Shown here: piece after piece, positions 1 to 10,977 of the stretch
Layout: each line of letters starts with the position of its first letter
How positions within the stretch are numbered: the first letter of the stretch is position 1
Source of the DNA: Cladopsammia gracilis
Taxonomy: Eukaryota; Cnidaria; Anthozoa; Scleractinia; Dendrophylliidae
Assembly (NCBI GenBank): GCA_022457155.1
Contig: JAJGOT010000441.1
Location: 430,001 to 494,000, forward strand
DNA length: 64,000 nt
Direction: 5' to 3'
Notes under the pieces: generated by a model
The model's input: the letters and a program-made list of their open reading frames with translations, nothing else
What the model was told of the DNA's origin: nothing
Databases searched by the model: none
Position numbers and translations under genes: made by a program

Positions 1-484
1 CACGTAATTCAAAGCATGCAGATATCATTTTCATTAAAAGTAAATTAACAAAATAATTAGAAGAGTTCATCAATTCCTTGATACTTTCTGTTGAGGATGT
101 ATTTTGAATATTCGTCAAGTGTTGGTAGATTTGATTAAAGTATTTCTCTCTTAAAGTTGAATATCTTGGGCATTGAAAGAGAAAATGAATTTCGTTTTCG
201 ATATTATTTGATTCGCATAAAGGGCATAATCTATTTTCTCTAGGGATTTGATTATATCGACCAAGCTCGATCATGAGTTTTGGATTACCTGTCCTAAATT
301 TGACTAGAGTTTTCCTTTCATTTGATTTCCTTGTATGATCTAGATAATGGGAGATTATGTATTGATCCTTAAAACTATTGTAAAATTCTAATTTCCTTGA
401 GTTCTGTAAAGCATTTTTCCAGTAGGAAATATACTTTTGCTTCATAAGATTGGCATAATGCATGATCTTATTTTCATCCAGTGT
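1..484 (-). pseudogene. LINE-A ORF2, C-terminal tail with CCHC-type zinc motif
   Basis: Read on the minus strand, this stretch is open and encodes the tail of a non-LTR retrotransposon ORF2, including a CPLC...H..C zinc motif of the kind found at the end of many LINE reverse transcriptases. It fits as the continuation of the ORF2 that stops near 2350, because both sides carry the same strand and the expected domain order. The tail is cut off by the window edge at base 1 and separated from the rest of ORF2 by the foldback element at 485-2345. No intact start is present, so it is a fragment. Family placement is from domain content only. Confidence 0.75.
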
Positions 485-2345
485 GTATACAGTAATAAGA
501 ACCATAAATGTAATACTCACCATAAATGTAATAAAAATCAACCATAAATGTAATACCAACCATAAATGTAATAAGAATCAACCATAAATGTAATAAATGA
601 CTAACCATAAATGTAATAATTTTTTAACCATAAATGTAATAATCTGACTCACCATAAATGTAATACATTTTAACCATAAATGTAATAAACTGGATTCCAA
701 TAAAAAATCAAGATTTTTAAAGACCGTTTATATGGTTGGTGAACACGCAAATTCAAACTCACTTTTGAAAGAAAAAGAGTAATGGTCACAAATAACGTGT
801 CATTACACAGATCGGCGATATCTGTCGTTGGCATACGGAACAAATAGGCTGCCATGACATTAATTGACTCTACTGGAAATATACATTACCGTAAACGCTC
901 TATTAAGGCCCCCTCTCTATGAACCACCTCTCTCCAATAAGCCCCACTCTCCTTAGCTTCAAGGTTTTAATAAGACCCCTCCCCCCCCCTCTCAATTAAG
1001 CCCCCCACACCCCTCCCCCGACAAAACCACGGAAAACAGAGCTACTTAGGTCGGGTTATAGTCTCTCGGGTTGTATAGCCTGAATGTGTTTCGCTTCAGT
1101 TTAAAATTGTACATGGCAAGTACTTGCAGATTGTATTGCTATTTATTAAAGCTGGCCGGCTTTCCAGAAAAAAAATCGTGTCGTCTTTAATTCCTTTTAG
1201 ACGGCTTAATAGTGCGTTTATGGTAAGTTTGATATCAGGTCGCCTGATATCGCTAAGGTATTGAGGGGTATGATTTTGGACAAATGTCAATATTATTAGA
1301 GTTTAAAGCAGCGAGGTGGTGAGTATCACGGTCTTCCTTCGTCAGTTTCAAACTTTAAGTATCGTGACGCGGAATGTTCCATTTCAAAGTGCTGAAATGA
1401 CGTCAACAAAAATCGAAATTTCGTAAATTACACCGGCTTTTGTAAACGGTTCGTTCTATGTACATACACCTGATTGAAGAAACGTTGTCATTTGAAAAAG
1501 CATAAACCACGAACGATGAGACCGAATGGGATTCTGGGTAGGCAGCATTGTCAAGCCAGTTATATTCTATTTCTTGATAATCAAGATGTTTTCTTTGTTT
1601 GAGGCATTTAAGAGCATGATTTATGTATTCTGTGTTAATATAATGTATATTCTGTCACAGACGAAGATTAAAATTTCCAACTTCCCAGTAAACCTTTGGG
1701 TCGCATCGTTCATGGTTTACGCTTTTTACCTGACAACGTTTCTTCAATTTGGTGTATAAGAATTATAGTAATATCTTCAAACCTTCTAGGTTGTTGAGAG
1801 TGGGACGCTTTGCTTGCTAAGAAGAAACTCTTAAAGCGGAATTTGTTGTTGTTGAAAACTCACAAAAAACATTCCCATTTACATTTATATGTGGCTTTCC
1901 AGAAGTGACAGACGAGTCGTACCATACAACAAAAATATAAGTGACCATGAAGTTGTTAAGCGGATTTTCATAATTGACTGCAGTTGGTATTGGTAGTTGG
2001 AAGCTCGCTACAAATAATGCGGTTGACTTAATTTTCGTTACAACGTGGAGCCCCTATTTTAAGACATTAAGTAACCACTTAAAATAGTTTCAAACTCTCT
2101 TTGATAGTAACAACCAGTTTATTACATTTATGGTTAAAATGTATTACATTTATGGTGAGTCAGATTATTACATTTATGGTTAAAAATGTGTTACATTTAT
2201 GGTTAGTCATTTATTACATTTATGGTTGATTCTTATTACATTTATGGTTGGTATTACATTTATGGTTGATTTTTATTACATTTATGGTGAGTATTACATT
2301 TATGGTTGTTATTACATTTATGGGTGATACATTTATGGGTGATAC
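485..2345. mobile_element. Foldback-type element with minisatellite-like inverted ends, inserted in LINE-A
   Basis: About 200 bp at each end consists of tandem copies of ACCATAAATGTAATA separated by short variable spacers. The left array (487-690) is in one orientation and the right array (2112-2345) is its reverse complement; the spacers between the motifs also match in mirrored order, so the two arms are true inverted repeats and not just similar arrays. The element interrupts LINE-A ORF2 between the RT C-terminus and the zinc-motif tail. A 5-bp duplication (TGTAT on the minus strand) is possible at the junctions but not certain. The architecture matches foldback elements, whose ends are built of subrepeats. 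Confidence 0.8.
691..2111. other. Interior of foldback element, no recognised gene
   Basis: Only short open frames are present (for example 1526-1759 plus, hydrophobic, and 1096-1290 minus) and none resembles a known domain. A C-rich run with two blocks of seven or more cytosines lies at about 975-1020. No transposase is visible, so the element is probably non-autonomous. Confidence 0.6.
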
Positions 2346-4734
2346 ATGTGTCAAGATTAACATTTTGTAGATCATAGTATTCAACCATGTTTAATAAATT
2401 AGAGTAAAAATTAGTTTTTTTAATTGAATGAAGATCTAATGATATTAAGAAAATTTGTTTCATTATAGAGTCGTCATTTTTGCTTTGAAGATATAGAATA
2501 TAATTAAGAATTTTCTGATTTATGGTAAGAATGAGAGGGAATCGACCTAGTTCCGCTCTACATGCTAAATTCGAGGTCTTATTATTTATTTCTAAATAGC
2601 GTTTGCAGAATTGTAATTGAACTTTTTCTATTGAGGATCTATCCCAAGTCTTAAAGTCTTGTTTGGTATATAAGCCCCAAGCTGCACTATTATAAGTGAG
2701 GATTGGAGAAATCATTGTGTCAAAGATGTTTCAAGGACCTTTCAAGGACCTAAGTTTTTCAAATCGTTAAGTCATGAAATTCAAAACAGTGGAAGCATCC
2801 GTTTGTTTTGCAAAAGACTTAAAAAATTCCTTCTTTCTTATTTCTTAGTCAAAAATACTCTTTGTTGTGCTACATACTTCTTTGCTTTTCTTTTCTTTTT
2901 AAAATAATACATTTTATATTTCATGCTGTCCTCATAATTCGTAGGTATAATTCTGAGCAATATGTTTCATTATTTAGGTAAAATGTACAATTATTGGACT
3001 TTCTTGCGCGTTTTTGGAATATCATAGCCTTTGTTTTCTTTAAATTAATGCTTAACATCCAAGAATTGCAATATGAAGACAATACTTGCGAACAATTTTG
3101 CAATCCTGTTTTGGATCTCGACAAAATAATTAAATCATCAGCATATAAGAGGGAATTGATTTTTGTATCATTCGGTAAAATGAATGGATCAGATAAAGTG
3201 TTTTCAAACGAATAAGGTAAATTGTTTAAGTATAGGTTAAAAAGTAACGGACTTAAAATGCACCCTTGTCGTACACCTCTCGAGTATTGAAAGGGTCGCG
3301 TTTTACTGTGATCAATTTTCAGAGAGCAGTTAGAATTTGAGTATAAGCTTTTAATGAGATCGTAGAAATGTCCTCCTACATTGATTTTAAGTAATTTATA
3401 TAAGAGACCTTCGTGCCAAACTGAGTCGAACGCTTTCTTGAAATCGACAAAACAAGCATAAACTTTTTCTCTGTGATGGTGAACATATTTATCTATTAAT
3501 GTTCCAAGTGTTAGGACATGGTCTGCGGTGCGATTTTTTGGTAGAAAACCAATTTGAGATGGGTGCAATATGTTTTGAGTTGTAATATTTTCAAGAAGTC
3601 TTTGATTCAAGATAGCGCAGAAAAGTTTTCCCAAACAACTTGAAACGCAAATTCCTCTGTAATTGGTTGGATCACTTTTGTCACCTGATTTATATATTGG
3701 TGTTATAAGGCCATTACACCAGTTTTTAGGCATTATACCTGAATTTAGAATTGTATTAAAAAGTTTGATATATACATGCATCATACTTCCAATACTAGCT
3801 TTAATCATTTCGTTTCTTATTCTGTCAGAGAACGCTGATTTGTTATTTTTTAATTTTTTTCACGGTAGTGCGTATTTCATGTTCAGTGATCAAATAGTCT
3901 AGAGAGTTACATTGTTCTTTTTCTTGTTCCAAAAGTCGGAGTTCATTTATGATTTCATGTTGAATTGGATTAATGTTGAGTGGAGAGATTGGAAGTGGTT
4001 AAGCCAGCTCTCTTCTGAGATTGTTGGGTTTTCTTTCTCTTTCATGGTATCATCCGTTGATTTTAAGCAATTCCAAAAGTTAGATTTGTCAGGATTATTT
4101 GTTGCTTCCTCTAATTGTGAAATCTTTTTTGCATGGTAGTCTTTTCGTTTATTATCAAGCAGGTTTTTGTATTCTTTTAAGACGTCATGATATCTCTCAC
4201 GTAAACTGATATTTAGAGGATCTCTATGTTTTTGATTTGATCATTTTCTGAGTTCATGTCTTTTAAATCTGCAATCTTTATCAAACCACTTTTTGTTTGA
4301 TGTTGGTTTGAAATGTTTTCGTTTCTTTATTCTTCTAACTTTTAAACACGCTATTGATGTTGTGATCAGAATGTTTTCCACTTTATCCAGGGAATAGTTG
4401 GCATCTTCATTTTGGATATCTTCGTTTATATAATCGTTTGTTATCTGTTGAATCTGTTCTGAGCGTAAGGTATTTTTAAATTTAAGACCAGAATCATTTT
4501 CCCAGGAAAACTGTGCCGGTAATCTTGTTAGAGACTGAGAGTTAGTTTCGTTTGATGCTTGTAATTCAAAAATATTTGATTGATGGTTAATATATAACCA
4601 TGTCACTATTGGACTATGATCAGATACAGGTGATGGCTGTTTCACTATAAAATTTTCAATCAAATGAAGAATGATCCTCGCAGTTGTGAACGCAATTTAA
4701 GCAATTGTGAAAAGAAGCCTGAAAAAAAATTCAG

Positions 4735-4805
4735 AACTTCAACGGGGTTCGAACCCGTGACCTCGCGATACCGGTGCGATGCTCTACCGACTGAGCTATG
4801 AAGCC
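4735..4805 (-). repeat. tRNA-Thr-like head of SINE
   Basis: On the minus strand the 71-nt segment folds as a tRNA: the acceptor arm pairs GGCTTCA with TGAAGTT through G-T pairs, there is an A-box-like TAGCTCAGTCGG and a perfect B-box GGTTCGAACCC. The anticodon position reads GGT, which eukaryotes do not normally use for Thr, position 33 is C instead of T, and the anticodon stem has a mismatch. It is therefore a tRNA-derived repeat head rather than a working tRNA gene. Confidence 0.75.
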
Positions 4806-4984
4806 ACTGACATTGGGAGCAGGTCAATTGTAGGTTCATATGTGCCTGTGAAAGGAGTGAATGTGAAATGATATATATGAAATAAATCATATATGAACTG
4901 CGGAAATGAAATCAAATGAAGAATGATCCTCGCAGTTGTGAACGCAATTTAAGCAATTGTGAAAAGAAGCCTGAAAAAAATTCA

Positions 4985-5035
4985 GGACTTCAACGGGGTT
5001 CGAACCCGTGACCTCACGATACCGGTGCGATGCTT
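4985..5035 (-). repeat. Truncated second tRNA-like copy
   Basis: Near-identical to the tRNA-like head at 4735-4805 but broken at the D-arm, where the sequence switches into an inverted copy of the SINE end. The B-box is retained and the A-box is lost. Confidence 0.7.
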
Positions 5036-5858
5036 TTCGCAATTGCTTAAATTGCATTCACAACTGCGAGGATCATTCTTCATTTGATTTCATTTCCGCA
5101 GTTCATATATGATTTATTTCATATATATATCATTTCAAAATTTTCAATATTTAAAAATATGTCTTGATCGCATATTGTATAATCGATTACAGTTACGCCA
5201 TTTCTACCGTGAAAAGTAGGCCTTCCGAGAGAGTTCCCGTTTACTCTTCCATTTAGTATTCTAAGGTCACAACTTTTGCAAATTTCAAGTCCCCCGAAAA
5301 AGTTCTCGAATTAAAGTCCCCCATAAGGGTTACCGATCCTTGGCAAGAAAAAAACAATATGTCTTGTTCTAATTGTTCAAATATTTCTTCATCAAAGTAT
5401 TTTGAGTTCGTTGGAGGTATGTAAACTCCACAAGTGTAAATGTCTCTTTGTTTTGATATATTTTTTGTCAATTTTAAACCACAAGAAATTTGGAGATGTT
5501 TTAACAATTTGTAGCCAATCATGAAATTTATTTTTATATAAGACATATTCCTCCAGAGTCACGGCCACCACTTTTCGATTTAGTGGAGCATTGGACAACT
5601 GATCTAAAACCTGATACTTGGATATCACAGCAGTCCCAAATCTCGGTAAGAATCACAAAATCAAAGTCATTGATGATATTTAGAAAATCATTGTTTTTTA
5701 ATTTGTTTCCAAAATGTTTGGACGATATTACATTAATATTCCAAGCGCAGAAAGATAACCGACTTGAAATAATTGAAGATCTTGTTAAACCTTTAATAAA
5801 ATTTTAGTTATGCTGACTATTAATGTATTATGCTGGTACAAAGTTTAATTTTCATTCA

Positions 5859-8176
5859 TTAGATGAATGACTTTATAAATCTTAAAAAGGATATTATCTC
5901 CTTTGGGATTTGTACATCTGTGCTAGCGTTAGTCCTCGTTTGGTGATGTCTTTTTTCTTTTTCCCCTTTTGTCAAGATTGATTGTTCAGTTTCTGTTTGC
6001 GATCCAGGTATTTGTTGATAAACTTGATGTCTTGTCAGTGGTGTCTGGTGATGCATTTTATGTCCAGTTTGTGTCATTTGTTGCTGTAGTTGATGCTCAT
6101 TTATTGGCATTGACTGAGGGGGCGGCTGAGAGCAATATGGTAATTGGTAAGTTTGAGGTGTGTTATTCTTGACTGCATTACTGTAAGAAGTCCTGTATCT
6201 CTGCACTTCAGGCGTTGTATACTGATTAGGGTGCGGTGGTAATCTTCTTTTTTTTATATGGGGGTGTCGTGTGCTTCTTGATCGGCCGTGAATAGCATCC
6301 TTCAGGTTTTTCGCGAATAGACCTATGTGACGTTTCATGATGTGTTTGTTGTTATGAAGAATATCAATTTCAGCCATGAACAGATTGTCGTGTTTGATCA
6401 AATGGACATTGGGTAATCTTGAGCAACCAGCAATTATTCGATCGTTAATGTTGGTAATTGTTGATGCCGGGATGTCGTTGCAGGGAAGAAGTGTTGAGAA
6501 AATTATCTTACTTGATTTGAATTTCGTCGAGGCTTCAGTAATCAATGTGGAGACATCATAAATAAATTCATCAGGTGACCTGGCTGTCTCAAGGTTGTTA
6601 GTTCCAGTGTGAAATATAATTAACTGGGGTGCCGTGCGAATCTCAGTTTACAAGTAGGCTCGAGCAATCCTGATCAATGGAGCTCTGATTATCTTGGTTT
6701 CTTGATTGGATGTTAATAATTTCTTTTCATTTAATAATTTTCCATTTGAATCACAGAGGAAGATGACTTCATTCGCGTGTATGTCGGTTTTGAGGTGATT
6801 GTTATTTTGAGGTGATTTTGTTTGTTGATTGTTATTAGGCATATTGGTATCCGGGGGCGTCTTCTTCTGCTCGTGTTTCTCGTCGATGATTGTATTATCC
6901 TTATCAAGTGGTGTTGTGGGCGATTCTTGTAAAGGAGAGGAGTTATAAGTTGGTAGATTCACAAGCAGTAATTCCTGTTCTCCCGATTGTTTACATGTCG
7001 GTTTAGAAATGTTTTCATTTTCATCAGGCTTTTCCGTTATGAGAACTTCTTGTGTAACGGGGGGTGGCTTCTCACATGTCACGGCTGTTTCCGTTGGTTT
7101 ATGTGTTTCCAAAATCTGCCATAAAGCTTTGATTTGATCTTTTAAGAAAGAAACTTCTGCTGCCAGTTGATTCTGTTTTTCTTTTCCAGCGGTTTTTTCC
7201 TCTGATAATTCCTCTGATTCTTTTGTAATGCGTGATTTTCTTCTTGTAATTTCTTGATAATTGTAGACTGGTGTTGTAACTCATCGTTGGGCATTTTGAC
7301 ATTTTTTGACAGGTCGTCAGAAAGGTCACTGATGGTCGCACTTTGCACTTTCAAAAGATTGTCCTGTTGCACAACTTTGTCTTTCAGTTGTTCGATGTTT
7401 CCCTCAGTCGTTATTCGAGATTCAGTAAACTCCACTTCTAAATTACTGACGGTATCTCTCAAAGTGGCCAACGGATTCAGTTTGCTCGGCGTTAGCAATT
7501 AAGGCTCAATGTTTTCTCGCAGGGTTTCAGCGATGGTTTCTGTGTTTTGAGTTGTGAGGTTTGCTGGAATAGCGATTTCTTCACTGGATGTTAGCTTTTG
7601 AAAGAAAATGGGTAACAATGACGTAAAGATCGATTTATCCTCTGCGTCCAAAGACGACTTTGACATTGTGTTCACAATATTTAATAGAATGGGAAATCCA
7701 TCGGTGCTCCACTCTGCGAATTGCTTTCCCTGAATCATTATGCGTCCAGTTGTAACAAATACAGTTATCGCTATCAGTTGTTCTTTGATTTCTGCTTCGA
7801 TCTCATAAAGGTGTGACAATTTTATCACATTTCGTGGGCAACTATAGCCATCTTGTTCATGCCACGAGACGTGGTATCCCGTGGTGCTTGTGTTAAGATG
7901 TTCGTAGTAACGTTCAGCGAAGGTTTTTATCCATAATAGTATATGATTCTCCGATGTACAGAAAGTTGCGAGTTTGGCAGAAGGTTGGTATATGGACAGA
8001 TTGATTTCCTCAAAGAGAGTTGGCTTTGCTTTGGCTGTTGGTGTGTGGAATTTGTCCACAAGATAGCGGTTGAGATTACCACATGGATGCGTGTCTATCA
8101 TTTGCGGCGGCTTGTATCCTGCTTTTTTTGCACGAGTTCCACCATGTTCTTCCTCCAATTGTGGTTCTTCTGTCAT
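5859..8176 (-). pseudogene. LINE-A ORF1 with coiled coil and SGNH/GDSL esterase-like domain
   Basis: Nucleic-acid-binding ORF1 protein of the same LINE. From the start at 8176: about 225 residues of unrecognised N-terminus, an in-frame TAA at 7499-7501, a Leu/Gln/Lys-rich coiled-coil segment (7498-7142), a Pro/Thr/Asn-rich linker, then an SGNH-hydrolase-like region with FLCDSNGK near 6740 (block I Ser), HTGTNNL near 6610 (block III Asn) and a C-terminal block at 6400-6280, and a Gln/His-rich tail to 5859. Esterase-type ORF1 proteins are established for CR1/L2-like LINEs. Frameshifts near 7130 and 6640 join the pieces. Its 5' flank runs into the minisatellite at 8283. Confidence 0.75.
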
Positions 8177-8282
8177 TTAACTCTAAGTTACATTAAAAAA
8201 TGTACCAGTATAACCAGAGTACAGCTAGAAAATTGAAGAAAATTATAGACAAAACAAAAACGTGACCATACTTGATACTTGA

Positions 8283-9265
8283 AATTTGCAGGTACAACCA
8301 GTGCAGCTGTGTTCTGTGCAGGTGGGGGCAATGGAGCTATGTTCTTTGCAGGTGGAGCCAGTGAAGCTGTGTTCTGTGCTGGCGGGGTCATTGGAGCTGC
8401 ATTCTTTATTTTTTTATTATTTTATTAACTAATATTTTAATAGGATGCCCTTTCATAACATGATTATCAAAGAGGTCCTACAAAATATAATCAATTAACT
8501 AAATAAATATAAATTTAAAGTCGAGGCCAAACGTGTTACGGGGCAAAACAGTTGTTGTAAAAGTTAGTTTTAAAAGAAGCGCTAGTAGTACTGTTTCTTA
8601 CATATAAGGCTTGAGACTTTAATGGCATGATAAGATAGCCGTTGCTTGCCCCAGTTGGATTTGACGGCAGGCAAACGGAAATCCTGTGCATTTCTGGTGT
8701 TGTAACGGTGTACATCGTGTAACGTAACTAATCTAAGGTGTGACGCTAATAAATCGTTTTTACACTTAAAGACGTAAAGACACCTATGATATAGTCTGCG
8801 CTTACTTAGGTTAAGCCAATTAAGTGAATGGAGGGCATCAGTGCCAGACGAGTGAACTGGACTGTCTGCATTCTGTGCAGGTGGAGCCAGTGGGGCTGTG
8901 TTCTTTGCAGGTACAACCAGTGCAGCTGTGTTCTGTGCAGGTGGGGCCAGTGGAGCTATGTTCTTTGCGGGTACAGCCAGTGCAGCTGTGTTCTGTGCTG
9001 GTGGGGTCATTAGAGCTGCATTCTGTGCAGGTGGGGCCAGAGGAGCTGTGTTCTTTGCAAGTGGAGCCAGTGAAGCTGTGTTCTGTGCTGGTGGGGTCAT
9101 TGGAGCTGCATTTTGTGCAGGTAGAGCCATTCGAGCTGCATTCTTTGCAGGTGGAGCCAGTGAAGCTGTGTTCTGTGAAGATGGGGCTGTTGGAGTTGTG
9201 TTCTGTGCTGGTGAGGCTTGTGGAGTTGGGTTCTGTGAAGTTCGGGCCAGTGGAGCTGTGTTCTG
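8283..9265. repeat. 30-bp minisatellite, split by a LINE tail
   Basis: Tandem 30-bp units (core GTTCTGTGCAGGTGGAGCCA with a recurrent GAGCTGT step) fill 8283-8405 and 8866-9265. Because the unit length is a multiple of three, several frames stay open on both strands. The minus frame reads a Pro/Ala-rich decapeptide with PPAQNTA, and the plus frame reads a Cys/Ala-rich peptide. Neither has independent evidence of being translated. Confidence 0.85.
8406..8865 (-). mobile_element. 5'-truncated LINE-B 3' end with 9-bp target duplication
   Basis: CTGCATTCT flanks the segment on both sides (8397-8405 and 8866-8874). The minus strand encodes a typical LINE ORF2 C-terminus containing RYNTRNAQDFRLP and SNWGKQRLSYHAIK (about 8830-8590), followed by an AT-rich tail ending at 8406. 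It is a dead-on-arrival 5'-truncated copy inserted into the minisatellite. The open reading frame of the array runs in frame into the LINE tail, which is coincidental. Confidence 0.8.
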
Positions 9266-9501
9266 TGCTATTCCAAATGCTTTAACAAAGGTTTATTTGT
9301 TTCGTTATGATGTTATGAAACTGATTCCTGTATTGACTAATACTGTTTAAAAAATGACATGTCTAATATTAATGTTTACCCAGCCAATGGAGAGGTTTCT
9401 TTTTTCGCAATATAGTATTTGCCCGAAAACGTTCTGGCTCACTCCAATGAAATCAAGTTTTGATTTACTATTTTTGTCAATTAATACTAATCAATATATA
9501 A

Positions 9502-9644
9502 TGGTAATTGAACTGAGTGGAGTGCAATTTGGTCTGAAATCATATGCGTGATTTCAAAATCGAACGAGCGCGCAGCGCGAGTTCGATTTAAAATCACAAG
9601 TATGATTTCAGTCCAAAATTGCACGACACGAAGTTCAATTACCA
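9502..9644. mobile_element. 143-bp hairpin MITE
   Basis: The two halves are imperfect reverse complements from TGGTAATTGAAC at the left to GTTCAATTACCA at the right. The apex is a GC-rich loop (CGAGCGCGCAGCGCGAG). Typical of a small palindromic MITE; no target duplication was identified. Confidence 0.75.
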
Positions 9645-10977
9645 CTTTATTACATCCATTTTGAAATCGCAAAATTTAATCGCCCAAATACAAGATTTTA
9701 GTCAGTACCAATATTTTATTGATCGAGTAGCCATTTTGTAAAAAAGCGGAACCGAAAACGCTTTTACATCTCATTTTATATGCAAAACAGACAGACTTAG
9801 ACGTCATGTGTCAAAAACTCAGTCGAGCGTAACAAAGGAAAAACACGTTTCATTCAAGGAAATTCAAGCAGTTTCAAATTCAAGTCAGAGCAAAAACAGT
9901 CTATACTTCAAAGTTCAATCCTCGTCGTCTGACTCAATGATGTAAGCCCTTCATTTCTGCTGTGGTTGTGGTTGAGACTTCTCGTTGTCTTTGGAGAAGA
10001 AATTGAAGGTGCAGCCTGTGTAATTGGTGTGTAATTGGTGTGAAGAGCATAATGTGGGAATTGATGATGCTGCTGTCATTGACCAAATACAAACAGATCG
10101 GGAGATGCAGCCATCAAGAACAAATGATAGGAGGTACACATTCACTTTTTCAGAGGGAAGAAAGATCAGAGCCATTATTAAAGACTACTTTAGTGAACAA
10201 TCCTGCTAAGACATTTTGTAACTTCTGTGCATGCCTGTCAAATAGTGTCATATACAGCTTTATGTATAGCTATCTATTGTATCTGATCAAGTTATTTAAT
10301 GTGAAGTGCGAGTTTGATGAATTGGACATTTTTGGAAAGATAGCTGGAACTTTTGCACATTTTACCTACCAGTATGTCCAGGTTTTACATCTCTGTGAGC
10401 AAGGCCAAAAGTAAAACAAAGCTGCTGTTCTTTTTCTTTACAATATGGGCATTATGTGAGAAAAGAGAAACATTGTGTAGTTAACTGAAAGAAAATAAAT
10501 GTATAAAGCCTCCTTGGGGCTTGATCCACAATAAAGTTTATTTCCAAAAAAAATTATAAAAACAATCTAAACACATCAACTACATTTGCTGAAAAAGCAT
10601 TACAATGAGAGGAACAATGATATCAGTTAAATTTTTATTCTAGGCTTGCAGTAACCAGACCTTTTGGAAAAGCAGCCCTGAACAGAACCCAACATTTAGG
10701 TATTTTGTGAAAGAAGTTTTTACTACTTGAAACCCATAGCAATAAATAAACATTGAAGAGTGTTTTTTGCTACAAAAGCCACTCACTCTAGGAGATATGG
10801 TGTTGGATAGGTAACTTGATTTCTCTTGATTTCTTTGTAACAAAACTTCAACTTTTAACCCTTGGAAGTATTCACTTGTTGAATTCCCTACAACAAAACT
10901 TCCAATTTTAACCCTGGGAAGTATTCGCTTGTTGAATTCCCTACAACAAAACTTCAACATTTGACACTCTGAGGTAT
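9645..10977. other. No recognised gene
   Basis: Short ORFs only, including overlapping plus-strand frames at 10024-10414 without recognisable domains. A related block of about 60 bp occurs three times at 10830-10975 (TTGAATTCCCTACAACAAAA and relatives). An AATAAA polyadenylation-like hexamer occurs near 10494. Confidence 0.5.

Larger units (their letters stand above)
4661..5136. mobile_element. Compound tRNA-derived SINE insertion with 12-bp target duplication
   Basis: The 12-bp sequence AAAATTTTCAAT occurs immediately left (4649-4660) and right (5137-5148), the hallmark of an insertion. Inside are a complete SINE-like unit with a tRNA-like head, a second direct partial copy from about 4912 truncated at about 5035, and then an inverted copy of the unit end running to 5136. 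The insertion separates the GDFN and SDH parts of the LINE-A endonuclease. Confidence 0.85.
2346..5830 (-). pseudogene. LINE-A ORF2: AP-endonuclease and reverse transcriptase, broken
   Basis: ORF2 of a CR1/L2/Jockey-like non-LTR retrotransposon, which would nick target DNA and prime reverse transcription. Reading down the minus strand: an endonuclease start at about 5810-5550 (WNIN and an ILTEIW segment with the catalytic Glu), GDFNSRT at about 5310, SDHSPI at about 4610, then reverse transcriptase at 3808-2921 with FVDFKKAFDSV, RGVRQGC and YADD, and a C-terminal domain at 2715-2350. The frame is broken at several places: frameshifts in the endonuclease near 5550 and 5250, a 476-bp SINE insertion, and stops between about 4240 and 3810 and between 2920 and 2715. 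It precedes ORF1 in coordinates because the element is inverted. Non-functional. Confidence 0.85.

Noticed and set aside
1526..1759. Small membrane protein gene
   Set aside because: Hydrophobic but short, inside a non-autonomous foldback element, no splice or homology evidence.
485..2345. CRISPR array
   Set aside because: Short direct repeats with spacers, but the spacers are 2-12 bp and mirrored in an inverted partner array; animal DNA context.
4735..4805. Functional tRNA-Thr gene
   Set aside because: Anticodon GGT, C at position 33 and a stem mismatch; embedded in a SINE that is repeated and truncated next door.
8895..9350. Plus-strand 150-codon Cys/Ala-rich ORF
   Set aside because: It is the reading of the 30-bp minisatellite, which stays open in several frames on both strands; no start context or non-repeat coding sequence supports it.
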